A stretch of 64,000 nt of DNA from Thermoflexus hugenholtzii JAD2 (GTDB lineage Bacteria > Chloroflexota > Anaerolineae > Thermoflexales > Thermoflexaceae): the NCBI RefSeq assembly GCF_900187885.1, contig NZ_FYEK01000003.1, positions 186,001-250,000 of the forward strand. Reading direction: 5' to 3'. How positions within the stretch are numbered: the first letter of the stretch is position 1; the number at the start of each line of letters is the position of its first letter. The notes beneath the pieces were generated by a model, which was given only the letters and a program-made list of their open reading frames with translations, ran no database searches and had not been told where the DNA came from. The translations under genes and the position numbers were made by a program. Below are positions 1 through 8,937 of this stretch, one piece after another.

Positions 1-1551
1 CAGATACCCCTGCCCGATCCCCAGGTTATACGTGTCACCGGTGGACCAGGTCTCCCCGAAGGTGCGGCGTTTCCATTCCGGGTCCGGCACCTGCCCAGCC
101 GCCTCCCCGGGCAGCTCCACGCCGGTGGGTTTCCCCAGGCCGAAGGCCCGCATATAGCGCACCAGGCGCTCGATCCCCAGCCCCTCGAAGACCGGCTCCC
201 CAGGCACGTCATAGCCCCCCGCCACTTTGTAGAAGAAGACGTTGCAGGAATCGGCCAGGGCATCCACCACATCCTGCCAGCCGTGTCCGGAGCGCAGCCA
301 ACAGAAGAAGCGCTGGGCCATCCCGGGATCGTTGGGGTAATACCGGTTGGGGATGAGGATCTCCCCGGGATCGAACAGGCGGGTCCGCGGGGTGATCACC
401 CCCTCCTGGAGGGCGGCGGCCGCCACAATGGGCTTAAAGGAGGATCCCGGCGCGAACTGGGAGGCGACGGCGTGGTTGAGCAACGGCCCGAAGGGATCCT
501 CCAGCAAGCGAGGATAGGCCTGGGGCAGATCCGGGCTGACGAACACGTTGTTGTCGTAGTCCGGGAGGCTGACCATGGCCAGGATCTCCCCGGTGGCCGG
601 CCGCATCACCAGGGCCACCCCCCGCCGCGTGATCTCTCGTCCGGCGATGCGGTTCAGCTCGTCCAGCTTGGCCTGCAACGCAGCCCGGGCCGCCGCCTGC
701 AGGTCGAGATCCAGGGTCAGCGTGACCTGAGCGCCCGGCTGCGGCGGGATCTCCGCCCGCACTCGCACCGGACGCCCTCGGGCGTCCTCCTCGACATAGC
801 GGGCGCCCTTCACGCCCCGCAACCAGCGCTCCAGCGCATACTCCAGGCCGCTGAGGCCCACCCGGTCCGTGGCCAGATCATACCCTTCCGCCTGATAGCG
901 CCCGGCTTGCTCCGCCGGGATCCGACCGATGAAGCCCACGACATGGGCGGTCAGCGCCCCGCTGGGATAGCGGCGCTCGAGGAAGGGTTCCACCCGGACG
1001 CCGGGCATTCGGACGGATTCCTCCATCAGCCGGAAGGCGAGCTCCCGGTCCACCGGCTCCTTCAGAACCAACGGGCGGAAGGGCGCCTCCCGGGCGGCGG
1101 CCTCGATCCGCTCCCGGAGCCCTTCGCGGCGCTGTCCGCGGGCGGAGGCCTCCTCGCGTTCCAGCGGCATGCCCAGCCAGGCGCTCAGCCGGCGGAGGAT
1201 GGCCTCCCGCTCCTCCGGCTCCTCCGGGAGATCGCCGGGGACCACCAGGATCCGGAAGGCAGGCTCGTTACGCACCAGCAGACGGCCCTGGCGATCCCGC
1301 AGGATCCCCCGCGGGGCCTCCAGGGGGATCACCCGCAGGCGACTGCGCTCCCCCAACGCCTGATAGCGAGGGGCCTCCCGGATCTGGAGCTGATACAGGC
1401 GATACCCCAGCCCCAGGAAGGCCAGAAAGAGGAAGAAGCCCCACAGGAGAAGACGGAGGGTGGGGGATGGACGAGGCGGCGGAGGCGGTCGGAACACCGC
1501 CACGCTGTCCAGCGCTTCCGGTTCCAGCCGGGATGGATAGGGCTCGGACAT
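1..1551 (-). CDS. mrdA: Penicillin-binding protein 2 (peptidoglycan transpeptidase), 3' end outside window
   Basis: This is the elongasome transpeptidase that cross-links peptidoglycan during side-wall growth. About 517 residues are visible and the C-terminus lies beyond the left edge. After a proline-rich cytoplasmic stretch there is one membrane anchor (LLLWGFFLFLAFLGLGYRLY), then a PBP dimerisation region and the transpeptidase domain. The catalytic motif is PGSSFKP (SxxK) and the second motif is DSCN (SxN). The KTG box would lie off the window. The ATG at 1551 begins MSEPYPSRLEPEALD. It is the last visible gene of a minus-strand mreB-mreC-mreD-mrdA run, 31 bases after mreD, which is the classical rod-shape arrangement. 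The homology is clear and the only limit is truncation by the window. Confidence 0.93.
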   Translation of the reverse strand, partial: MSEPYPSRLEPEALDSVAVFRPPPPPRPSPTLRLLLWGFFLFLAFLGLGYRLYQLQIREAPRYQALGERSRLRVIPLEAPRGILRDRQGRLLVRNEPAFRILVVPGDLPEEPEEREAILRRLSAWLGMPLEREEASARGQRREGLRERIEAAAREAPFRPLVLKEPVDRELAFRLMEESVRMPGVRVEPFLERRYPSGALTAHVVGFIGRIPAEQAGRYQAEGYDLATDRVGLSGLEYALERWLRGVKGARYVEEDARGRPVRVRAEIPPQPGAQVTLTLDLDLQAAARAALQAKLDELNRIAGREITRRGVALVMRPATGEILAMVSLPDYDNNVFVSPDLPQAYPRLLEDPFGPLLNHAVASQFAPGSSFKPIVAAAALQEGVITPRTRLFDPGEILIPNRYYPNDPGMAQRFFCWLRSGHGWQDVVDALADSCNVFFYKVAGGYDVPGEPVFEGLGIERLVRYMRAFGLGKPTGVELPGEAAGQVPDPEWKRRTFGETWSTGDTYNLGIGQGYL

Positions 1552-1582
1552 GGCGAAACCCTTCGGGATTCGAAAGCCCTCT

Positions 1583-2089
1583 TCATCCGCCCAGCTCCGG
1601 CCGCTCCGGGCGCGGCCGGAGCCGGCGCAGGGCCGGATAAAGCGCCAGCATCCCCAGGGTGTTCCAGAGGATCTCCGGGCCGATCACCTGGCGGAGGGCG
1701 TAGCCCGGATCCACCGGATATTGTAAAACCGCAAGCAGGATCCCTCGAACCCCTTCCATCAGCAAGGTGCCTCCGGCGGCCACCGCCGCCGGCATCACCA
1801 GACGGCCCCGGAAGACCGGGCGGCTCAATCCGTGGGCCAGCGGGACCACGGCGAGCAGCGCCAGGGCGCTCACGCCCAGAGGCCCTCCCGAGAACAGGTC
1901 TAGCCAGAGACCCCCGCCGACCGCCCATGCGAGCCCCTCCTCCAGGGAGCCCAGGAAGGCCACCGTGGCCACCACCAGGAAGACCAGGTTCGGCCGCCCC
2001 GGCTCGGGGATCCCGAGAGGGATCCACGTGGCCTGAAGAAGCGCGGCCAGCCCCAGGACCATCGCGGCCCATCCGATTCGGTTCCGCAT
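1583..2089 (-). CDS. mreD: Rod-shape-determining membrane protein MreD
   Basis: A small polytopic inner-membrane protein of the elongasome, 168 residues, with about five hydrophobic segments (for example MVLGLAALLQATWIPL and the AFLGSLEEGLAWAVGGGLWL region). Its length and GLWLDLFSGGPLG-type core fit MreD. It lies between mreC and mrdA with 19 and 31 base gaps, so it is almost certainly co-transcribed with them. MreD sequences are poorly conserved, so the call rests on topology plus gene order. It is expected to bridge MreC and PBP2/RodA at the membrane. Confidence 0.88.
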   Translation of the reverse strand: MRNRIGWAAMVLGLAALLQATWIPLGIPEPGRPNLVFLVVATVAFLGSLEEGLAWAVGGGLWLDLFSGGPLGVSALALLAVVPLAHGLSRPVFRGRLVMPAAVAAGGTLLMEGVRGILLAVLQYPVDPGYALRQVIGPEILWNTLGMLALYPALRRLRPRPERPELGG

Positions 2090-2108
2090 CGGTTGCCGTC
2101 CCTCATCC

Positions 2109-2939
2109 TCACGGAGCCGGTTCCATGCCCGGGAAGCTGGTGATCACCAACACATAGGTGATGCGTCGGGGATCGACGGCCGGGCGGACCCGGGCGCGCT
2201 GAAAGGGCTCGCCGCCTCCGGCGCTCAGCCGCTCCGTCACCTGGCCAATCACCAGCGCCCGGGGGATCTGCCCTCCGATGCCGGAGGTCAGCACGGTGTC
2301 CCCCGGGGGAATCTCCTCATCGGGGTTCACGAAATCCAGCAACAGGCTTCCATCCGGCTGGCCGATCACGATGCCGGTGGCCCGGCTGGTTTGCAACAGC
2401 GCGCTCACCTGGCTGCCCGCGTCGGTCAGCAGGCGCACCCGGGAGCGGTTCAGCCCGGCCTCCGCGATCCGGCCGATCAGGGCGGATCCCCGGGTGATCA
2501 CCGGCATCCCCTCTCGAACTCCCTGACGGGTCCCCACATCCAGGATCAGATAGCGCAGATAGGGATCGGTCTCATATCCGATCACCGTCGCGGCCACAAA
2601 GGTGGTCTGTGGGTTCTCCCGGACGATCCCCAACAGCGCCCGGAGCTCAGCGTTCTCCGTCGCCAGTTCCTGCAGCCGCAGGTTCTCCGTCCGGAGCTCC
2701 TCCACCAGATCCCTCAGGCGCTGGGCCTCCTGGCGGAGGTCGCGGATCTCCCGCAGGAAGGCAAAGGCTTCCACGGCCCCTCGCCCGATCCCGGAGAGGA
2801 GCTGCTGCAACGGCGTGAGGGGGATCATCACGATCTCCTCCACCGGCTGGAGCCATCCCAGGCCGTGGAGGAAAAGAAGGACGAGGGAGAGCCCGATCGC
2901 CAGCCCGGCGTTCCATGGCCGTCGGCTGCCGGGACGCAT
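2109..2939 (-). CDS. mreC: Rod-shape-determining protein MreC
   Basis: A bitopic periplasm/outer-face scaffold of the elongasome, 276 residues. A single N-terminal membrane helix (AIGLSLVLLFLHGLGWL) is followed by a coiled coil rich in Glu, Arg and Leu (about residues 65-105, EIRDLRQEAQRLRDLVEEL) and then the two beta-barrel MreC domain, with typical elements such as VIGYETDPYLRYLILDVGTR and the GSALIGRI turn. The start at 2939 is an ATG with GAGGTGAGG upstream. It lies 83 bases after mreB and is followed directly by mreD. It links the MreB filament to PBP2. Confidence 0.92.
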   Translation of the reverse strand: MRPGSRRPWNAGLAIGLSLVLLFLHGLGWLQPVEEIVMIPLTPLQQLLSGIGRGAVEAFAFLREIRDLRQEAQRLRDLVEELRTENLRLQELATENAELRALLGIVRENPQTTFVAATVIGYETDPYLRYLILDVGTRQGVREGMPVITRGSALIGRIAEAGLNRSRVRLLTDAGSQVSALLQTSRATGIVIGQPDGSLLLDFVNPDEEIPPGDTVLTSGIGGQIPRALVIGQVTERLSAGGGEPFQRARVRPAVDPRRITYVLVITSFPGMEPAP

Positions 2940-3021
2940 GCCCTCACCTCGTGTGGCCGAGAAGGGAGTGGGATGAAGGTCGCTGCAACGGTGTGCCGCT
3001 CATCTCGAGGCCGCCGCTCGC

Positions 3022-4116
3022 TTATCGGGCGATCGGCTGGCCGATGCGCACCGGCGATCGGGCCGGCCGGCCCCGATCCAGCGAGGTCAGCACCTGATGC
3101 CAGGTATCCAGGTCCTCCAGCACGCGGGCGGCCCCCATGGCCACCGCGCTGACCGGATCCGGAGGCACCCAGCACCGGATGCGGGTCTCCTCGGTCAGCC
3201 GTTGGGCGAGCCCCTTCAGCTGGGCGCCGCCGCCGACCACCGCGATGCCGGTCTCCATGATGTCCGCCACCAACTCCGGAGGGGTCTCGTCCAGGACGGA
3301 CTTCACCGTGTCCACGATGATGGAAACCACATCCCGCAGGGCCTCCCGGATCTCGATGCTGGAGACCTCGAAGGCATCGGGGAGGCCGGTCACCAGGTTC
3401 CGTCCGCGCACCACCATCGTCCGCTCCTCAGGCAGCGGGTAAGCGGAGCCGATCTCGATCTTCACCCGCTCCGCCATCCGCTCCCCGATGAGCAGGTTGT
3501 AGCGCTGACGCATATAGTTGATGATCGCCTCGTCCATCTCATCCCCAGCCACCCGGATCGACCGGCCGACCACGATCCCGCCCAGGGCGAAGACGGCTAC
3601 CTCCGTGGTGCCCCCGCCGATGTCCACCACCATGCTGCCCCGGGCCTCGGCGACGGGAAGGCCGATCCCGATGGCCGCCGCCAGGGGCTCCTCGATCAGG
3701 AAGGCCGCCCGGGCTCCGGCGGCCAGACAGGCGTCGTGGACCGCCCGGCGCTCCACCTCCGTGACCCCGCTGGGGATCCCGACGACCACCCGGGGGCGGG
3801 GAACCGGGACGGGCACCTGCTGGTGGGCCTTGCGGATGAACTCCCCGATCATCTCCCGGGTGACCTCGAATTCGGAGATCACTCCATCCCGCAGGGGGCG
3901 GATGGCCACGATGTGCGCCGGGGTGCGGCCCACCATCTCCTTGGCTGCTTTCCCCACCGCCAGCACCCGACGGGTCCGTCGATCGATCGCCACCCACGAC
4001 GGCTCATGGATGACAATTCCCTTCCCCCGCACGCATACCAGGGTTGTCGCCGTCCCCAGATCGATGCCGATGTCCAGAGAGAACAACCCCAACAGCGCAT
4101 CGATCGGATTCCACAC
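3022..4116 (-). CDS. mreB: Cell-shape actin homologue MreB
   Basis: An actin-fold ATPase that polymerises under the membrane and guides lateral wall synthesis. At 364 residues it is slightly longer than usual (about 340). The phosphate-1 motif is DIGIDLGTATTLV at residues 15-27, phosphate-2 is VVDIGGGTTEVAVF, and the adenosine motif is VVGGGAQLKGL. The start is a GTG at 4116 with a GGGAG Shine-Dalgarno; the ATG codons further in would remove the first strand. A C-terminal extension (LTSLDRGRPARSPVRIGQPIAR) is basic and absent from most MreBs. It is the upstream member of the shape cluster and sits 102 bases after ybeY. Confidence 0.95.
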   Translation of the reverse strand: MWNPIDALLGLFSLDIGIDLGTATTLVCVRGKGIVIHEPSWVAIDRRTRRVLAVGKAAKEMVGRTPAHIVAIRPLRDGVISEFEVTREMIGEFIRKAHQQVPVPVPRPRVVVGIPSGVTEVERRAVHDACLAAGARAAFLIEEPLAAAIGIGLPVAEARGSMVVDIGGGTTEVAVFALGGIVVGRSIRVAGDEMDEAIINYMRQRYNLLIGERMAERVKIEIGSAYPLPEERTMVVRGRNLVTGLPDAFEVSSIEIREALRDVVSIIVDTVKSVLDETPPELVADIMETGIAVVGGGAQLKGLAQRLTEETRIRCWVPPDPVSAVAMGAARVLEDLDTWHQVLTSLDRGRPARSPVRIGQPIAR

Positions 4117-4218
4117 GGATCGTTCGCTCCCTCGTTTGGAATGTTTCCCGGAACCCCCGGCTGCTCCGGGCGGCCGGGCTGAATTATAGGTTTGCCCGGC
4201 GGGCCCAGCAACCGCCTT

Positions 4219-4707
4219 TCAAGGGGCAACGTCCGGGAAGCCCAGGCGTTCCAGGATCGCCCGCTGGCGGGCCCACATCCGGCGCTGAGCAGCGGGCGTA
4301 TCGTGGTCATAGCCCAGAAGATGCAGGGCGCCGTGCACCACCAGCAGCGCCAGCTCCCCTTCCAGGGGATGCCCCTCCCGCTCTGCCTGGCGGGCCGCAT
4401 ACGGGAACGCGATCACGATGTCGCCCAGGTGCCGGACTCCGGGCCGGAGCTCCAAATCCATCGGGAAGGCCAGCACATCCGTGGGCGCATCCACACCCCG
4501 GTAACGCCGGTTGAGCGCCCGGATGCTCTCCTCATCGGTGAGGACCACGGTCAGCGTCGCCTTCCCCTCCAGGCCATGGTCCTGAAGGACCGCCCGGGCG
4601 GCCCGCCGGATCCCGGCCAGACGTCCCGGGGCCTGATAGGCCCGCGGAGCCCGGACTACGATCTCCGCGCGCGTGGATCCCATCCCGGCGGATCGAAGGC
4701 GCTTCAC
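4219..4707 (-). CDS. ybeY: Endoribonuclease YbeY (16S rRNA maturation/quality control)
   Basis: A single-domain zinc metalloendoribonuclease of 162 residues, acting in 16S rRNA 3' processing and ribosome quality control. The UPF0054 signature is clear: VVHGALHLLGYDHD supplies the three zinc-ligand histidines, preceded by the substrate-groove element TDVLAFPMDL. Translation starts at a GTG (4707) that overlaps the stop of the PgpH-like gene as GTGA, with AGGAGGG upstream, so the two are translationally coupled. Coupling of ybeY to a 7TM-HD gene is common in Gram-positive-type bacteria, where pgpH, ybeY and era cluster. Confidence 0.93.
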   Translation of the reverse strand: MKRLRSAGMGSTRAEIVVRAPRAYQAPGRLAGIRRAARAVLQDHGLEGKATLTVVLTDEESIRALNRRYRGVDAPTDVLAFPMDLELRPGVRHLGDIVIAFPYAARQAEREGHPLEGELALLVVHGALHLLGYDHDTPAAQRRMWARQRAILERLGFPDVAP

Positions 4708-6779
4708 GATGCCGATCCCTCCTCACGCCGTCCCGGGACCTCCGGATAGATCAGGCGAGGATGGAACATCCCCTGGAAAACCTGCAGGAAGGCCTCCCGG
4801 ATCCCCTGCAGCTCCTGCATGGTCAGGGGAGCGTCATCCAGCTGGCCCGACTGGATGCGCTCCTGGAACACCCGGTCCAGGATGCGCGCCAGCTCCTGGG
4901 GATCCTTCGGCCGCGCGGCCCGGACGGCGGCCTCGCAGCCGTCGGCCAGCATCACGATGGCGGTCTCCTTGCTCTGCGGGCGCGGTCCGCGGTAGCAGAA
5001 GGCCGCTCGATCCACCTTCTCCGGATCCCCCGCCTCTTGAACCGCCCGGTGATACGGGATGGTCACGCAGAGGGTGCCGTGATGCTCCTGGATGAAGGCC
5101 CGGATCCGCCGGGGAAGCCGGTGTCGTCGGGCCAGGGCCAGGCCGTCCTCCACGTGACGCATGATCGCCCGGGCGCTCTCGTGGGGGTCCATCCGCTCAT
5201 GGGGGTTGTCCCCATCCACCTGGTTTTCGACAAAGAGGTAGGGGCGAACCATCTTCCCGATGTCGTGATACAGGGCGCCCACGCGCGCCAGCAACGGGTC
5301 CGCCCCGATGCGCAAAGCGGCCTGCTCCGCCAGGTTGGCAACCATCAGGGTGTGATGATAGGTGCCGGGGGCGCGGATCATCAGCTGGTGGAGCAGCGGA
5401 TGGGTGGGGCGGGCCAGCTCCAGCAGATGGAGCGGGGTGGTGACGTCGAAGAGAACCCCCAGGATGATGAACCCCAGCAGGGCCAGGGTGGTGGAGAGCG
5501 CTCCCGCCAGCAACCCCATCCCCCCTACCCGCAACGCGTCGAGCGGTGGGACGATGCCGTCCTCCGCCATGGCGGCGATCCCGATCAGCCCGGTGATCAC
5601 CCCCGCGCTCAGCCCGGCGGCCAGCAGGGTCTGGAAGCGCTCCAGGCGGTGGAGGATCAGGATCGTCGTCCAGTTGGCCAGCAGCGAGGCGATCAGGAAG
5701 GCCGGCGTCCGGTCGGCGATCAGGCCGAACCATATCGAGCCGATGGCGCTGAACATCATGGCCGGCACCGTCCCCACGCCGGCGGCCAGCAGCATCCCCA
5801 GCGTGGCGGTGGGGAAGGCCCAGATCCAGTCCGGGGCGGAGGCCCGCAGCAGCCGGGCCCCGCCGAGGAACAGAAGGAAGAGCCCCGCCAGACCCAGCAG
5901 GCGCCGGGGGCGCTCGGCGATCTCCGGCGTGACCCGTCCCAGGGTCAGCCACAACCCGCCGGCCCCCAGGGCCGCGAGGATCCCTCGGGCGAGGGGCAGC
6001 GGCCATGGCGCAGGGCTGGGGATCAGCCCGTACTGCCGGAGGGCCTCCATGGTCAGCGCATCCAGGATATCCCCCTGCCGCACGATGGCCTCCCCGGCGC
6101 GGATCCGCCGGATTTGAGGGGGGATGGCCTCCCGGGCCTGGCGGCGCGCGGCCTCCGTGGCCTCGACATCCAGTGTGCTGTTGGGCACGATGAGCGGAGC
6201 GACCAGGGCGGCCACCAGTTCCGCCTCCTCCTCGTTCAGGCGCGCGCTGATACGACGGGGCAGCTGCCGGATCACTCCGGCCACTTCGTCCTCCCGAATG
6301 GGCTCCCGCATCACCTGGTCCAGCAGCGCCAGGGCCTCCCCGGCGATCATCTCCCAGCGGGTGGCCTCCAGGGTCAACAGGCGCTGGCGCTGGGTCGGCG
6401 AGAGCCCATGGCCCCGAAGGGCCTCCTCCAGCCGGCGGGCCCGCTCCTCCGGGGGCTGTTCCTCCTCCCGGATCCGGCGGATGGCCTCCAGGGTTTGCCG
6501 AAGGGCCTCCACCTGCCGGCGGGCGATCCGCGGATCTGGGCCGGTGTAGATCGGGGCGATGCGCGCGGCCGCCTCCTCGCGGGCTCGCTCGGTGAGGATG
6601 GCACTGGGGTAGCTCAGCTCATATGGGGCGAAGAGGGTCTGGGGGGCTGCTTGCCCGACCTGCCATGCCTGCGCCGCCTGGGTCTCCACCGGCCAGGCGA
6701 CCAGCGCCACGATCAGGACGGTGAAGATCAGCGCCCCGGAGATCCGTCCGAGCACCCGAATCCATCGGCGAAAGTCCAT
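4704..6779 (-). CDS. pgpH: PgpH-type 7TM-HD hydrolase (probable cyclic-di-AMP phosphodiesterase)
   Basis: A 691-residue membrane protein with the PgpH architecture. It has an N-terminal helix, an extracytoplasmic 7TMR-HDED region rich in Glu and Arg (about residues 60-240), seven membrane helices (about 255-445) and a C-terminal HD domain. The HD domain holds GTYHHTLMVANLAE, then GALYHDIGKM with the HD metal pair, and later IQEHHGT and IVMLADGCEA. In characterised homologues this domain hydrolyses c-di-AMP to pApA, and that substrate is inferred here. It is first in the minus-strand operon leading through ybeY into mreBCD, 24 bases after the bicupin gene. The ATG at 6779 places the first helix at the N-terminus. 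Confidence 0.87.
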   Translation of the reverse strand: MDFRRWIRVLGRISGALIFTVLIVALVAWPVETQAAQAWQVGQAAPQTLFAPYELSYPSAILTERAREEAAARIAPIYTGPDPRIARRQVEALRQTLEAIRRIREEEQPPEERARRLEEALRGHGLSPTQRQRLLTLEATRWEMIAGEALALLDQVMREPIREDEVAGVIRQLPRRISARLNEEEAELVAALVAPLIVPNSTLDVEATEAARRQAREAIPPQIRRIRAGEAIVRQGDILDALTMEALRQYGLIPSPAPWPLPLARGILAALGAGGLWLTLGRVTPEIAERPRRLLGLAGLFLLFLGGARLLRASAPDWIWAFPTATLGMLLAAGVGTVPAMMFSAIGSIWFGLIADRTPAFLIASLLANWTTILILHRLERFQTLLAAGLSAGVITGLIGIAAMAEDGIVPPLDALRVGGMGLLAGALSTTLALLGFIILGVLFDVTTPLHLLELARPTHPLLHQLMIRAPGTYHHTLMVANLAEQAALRIGADPLLARVGALYHDIGKMVRPYLFVENQVDGDNPHERMDPHESARAIMRHVEDGLALARRHRLPRRIRAFIQEHHGTLCVTIPYHRAVQEAGDPEKVDRAAFCYRGPRPQSKETAIVMLADGCEAAVRAARPKDPQELARILDRVFQERIQSGQLDDAPLTMQELQGIREAFLQVFQGMFHPRLIYPEVPGRREEGSAS

Positions 6780-6803
6780 CGCGCGAAACCCGTCCCCCCT
6801 TGC

Positions 6804-7481
6804 CTATATGTGCTCTACGTTCTCGACCCAGAGCAACACCGCCGGGCGCTCGCTCTCCCAGCGCCCGCGCGTGCCGGGAGGGAGGACCGCGAGTTCCCCG
6901 GGCGCCAGGATGCCCCGGGCCGGCTCCGGGAAGCCGGGCCCCTCGCCTTCCAGGGCCAGCTCGCCGCGCAACAGCAGCAGGAGCGCCGGGCCCCGAGCCT
7001 CCCACTCCGTGGAGCCCTCCCGGGTCCGAACCGCCAGATACCGCACCCCGCTGGCCTCCAGCAGGAACCGCGAGGAACCGGGCGGGGCGTCCTGGAGGGC
7101 TTCGTGGATGCGCACGATGACGGGCCGCTCCCCGGGCCCCTCCCGGATCCGAAAGTCCCCATTCCAGCGCAGCGGCTCCTCATCCCGTCGGAACAGGAGG
7201 ACCATGGAGGGCAGGCGGGAGCCGGACCAGTGCGCCATCCCCCGAGGGATCCAAAGCAGCTCATCGGGCCTCAGGGTGAACTCCTCCCCCCCGATCCCGA
7301 AGGTCACCAGCCCTTCATAGACCATGAAGACTTCGTCGAACTCCGGGTGGCGATGCTTCTGGACCTCCCCGTGGGAGCGGTAGACGTAAACCTGGACGCC
7401 ACCCAGCCGGGCGACCGGGTAGACCTGGAAGGGTTTCTGCAAGAGCTCGCGGATCTCCGGGATCGAGGCCCTGAAGATCAT
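6804..7481 (-). CDS. Two-domain cupin protein of unknown substrate
   Basis: A 225-residue bicupin. The N-terminal cupin (about residues 25-100) has the first motif HGEVQKHRHPEFDEVFMVYEG, with the metal-type HxH and Glu, and the second motif RPDELLWIPRGMAHWS. The C-terminal half (about 120-225) repeats the fold (LLLLRGELALEGEG, LAPGELAVLPPGT) but lacks the metal histidines, so only the first barrel is likely to bind metal. It overlaps the stop region of the upstream cation-efflux gene by four bases (ATGA), so they form one operon. The specific reaction cannot be told; homologues include mannose-6-phosphate-isomerase-like and regulatory cupins. Confidence 0.75.
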   Translation of the reverse strand: MIFRASIPEIRELLQKPFQVYPVARLGGVQVYVYRSHGEVQKHRHPEFDEVFMVYEGLVTFGIGGEEFTLRPDELLWIPRGMAHWSGSRLPSMVLLFRRDEEPLRWNGDFRIREGPGERPVIVRIHEALQDAPPGSSRFLLEASGVRYLAVRTREGSTEWEARGPALLLLLRGELALEGEGPGFPEPARGILAPGELAVLPPGTRGRWESERPAVLLWVENVEHI

Positions 7482-8893
7482 CCTTCTCCCCCTGAGGGTT
7501 CTCCGCGGGCGCCCTCCGGAGGCGATCCGGCGGGTTCCACATGGATGATCACGTGCTGGAGCTCCGGGAAGCGTCCGCGCAGGAGGCTTTCCACCTCCTC
7601 GGCCCGTCGATGGGCCTCCACCACGGACATCTCTGCGCCGGTCTGGCAGGTGAGGGCCAGATCGTAACCGCCCTCATGGGCGTAAAGATACACCTCCCGG
7701 CACGCTCCGACCCCGAAGACCCGTTCGATGGCCTCCCGGGCGGCCGCCTCCAGCTCCGCCGGGATCTCCCGGCCGGCCTGCCGCGGCGGACGGGATCGCG
7801 GTTCGATGTGGGTGGTCACCGAAAGCAGCCGGGGGAACCCTTCCCGGGCCCGCCGCTCCAGCTCCGTGACCCGCGCGTGCGCCTCCTCCACGGACAGGTC
7901 CTCATCCACCTCCACGTGGAGGCCGATGTGATAGCCCTCGGGTGTTTCCACGCCGTGAAGCTCATGCACGCCCAGGCCCAGCCCATCCGCCAGGCTCCGG
8001 ATCCTCACGCTCAGGGCCTCCCACTCCGAGGCCGGAGGCAGGCGCCCCGGCTCGACGTGCACGACCGCGTCAACCACGCCGGGGATCTCCGCTTTCAGGC
8101 GCTCCTCCACCTCCGTGGCAATGGCGTGGGCCTGCTCCGTGCTCATCGCCGGATCCACCTTCAGGTGCAGATCCACATACGTCGCGTCGGGGGTCCCCCG
8201 GCTGCGCACCTTATGGATCGCCCGCACACCCGGAACGGAGCGGGCTATCCGCTCGACCTCCTCGGGATCGACGGCCGCGCTGTCGGTCAGCACCAGGGCG
8301 GTGGACCGGAGGATCCGAAGCCCGGCGATCAGGATCACCCCCACCACTCCCAACGCCACCACCGGATCCAGCCATGGGACCCCCAGGCGGGCGGCGGCCA
8401 GGCTGGCCAGGACGGAGAGGGTGACGAAGACGTCGGTGCGGGTGTGCAGCGCGTCGGCCATCAGGATGCTGCTGCGCAGCCGTTCCCCCTGGCGGGATTC
8501 ATAGCGGGAGATGGCCAGGTTCACCGGCAGGGTGGCCAGCATGAGCATGAACAGCGGCCCGCTGACCTCCGGCTGTCCGCCGGTCAACAGCCGCTCGATC
8601 ACCCCCTGGATTACCTCCAGCGAGGCGAGGAGCAGGAAGAGGCCCAGGATCATCGCCGCGATGGCCTCGTATTTCCGATGGCCGTAGGGATGATTACGGT
8701 CCGGCGGGCGGGAGGCGATGGCGATCCCCACCAGCCCGATGATGTTCGCCGAGGCGTCCAGGCCGCTGTGGAAGGCATCGGCCAGGGCGCTCAGCGCCCC
8801 CGCCCGCAGCCCGATGAACAGCTTCGCCGCGGCCACCAGCAAGTTCGCGGCCAGGACGATCCACAGCACCCGCTGCACCTGCCGCTGATACAT
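7478..8893 (-). CDS. Cation diffusion facilitator with three tandem C-terminal dimerisation domains
   Basis: A 471-residue divalent-metal/proton antiporter of the CDF family. Six membrane helices fill residues 1-205. The transport site carries two HxxxD pairs, FHSGLDASAN in helix 2 and ADALHTRTDV in helix 5, which is the usual Zn/Fe/Mn set. The cytoplasmic part is unusual in holding three ferredoxin-like ZT-dimer repeats, recognisable by GVRAIHKVRSR...VDLHLKVD...HVEPG, GVHELHGVET...IGLHVEVD...HIEPR and CREVYLYAHE...LALTCQ...HVEPA; most family members have one. The ATG at 8893 has AGGAAGG upstream; starts further upstream add only non-hydrophobic sequence. The substrate metal is not predictable. 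Confidence 0.88.
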   Translation of the reverse strand: MYQRQVQRVLWIVLAANLLVAAAKLFIGLRAGALSALADAFHSGLDASANIIGLVGIAIASRPPDRNHPYGHRKYEAIAAMILGLFLLLASLEVIQGVIERLLTGGQPEVSGPLFMLMLATLPVNLAISRYESRQGERLRSSILMADALHTRTDVFVTLSVLASLAAARLGVPWLDPVVALGVVGVILIAGLRILRSTALVLTDSAAVDPEEVERIARSVPGVRAIHKVRSRGTPDATYVDLHLKVDPAMSTEQAHAIATEVEERLKAEIPGVVDAVVHVEPGRLPPASEWEALSVRIRSLADGLGLGVHELHGVETPEGYHIGLHVEVDEDLSVEEAHARVTELERRAREGFPRLLSVTTHIEPRSRPPRQAGREIPAELEAAAREAIERVFGVGACREVYLYAHEGGYDLALTCQTGAEMSVVEAHRRAEEVESLLRGRFPELQHVIIHVEPAGSPPEGARGEPSGGEG

Positions 8894-8937
8894 CCCGGAT
8901 CCTTCCTGAGCCCTCGGGGGTGAGGCGTTCGTGGAGG

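Noticed and set aside
4761-7667. Very long open frame (968 codons) on plus opposite the PgpH gene
   Set aside because: It is antisense to a gene with clear HD and membrane motifs; its product is Gln/Arg/Pro/Gly-rich low-complexity, typical of a shadow frame in GC-rich DNA. Similar long frames opposite most genes were dropped for the same reason.
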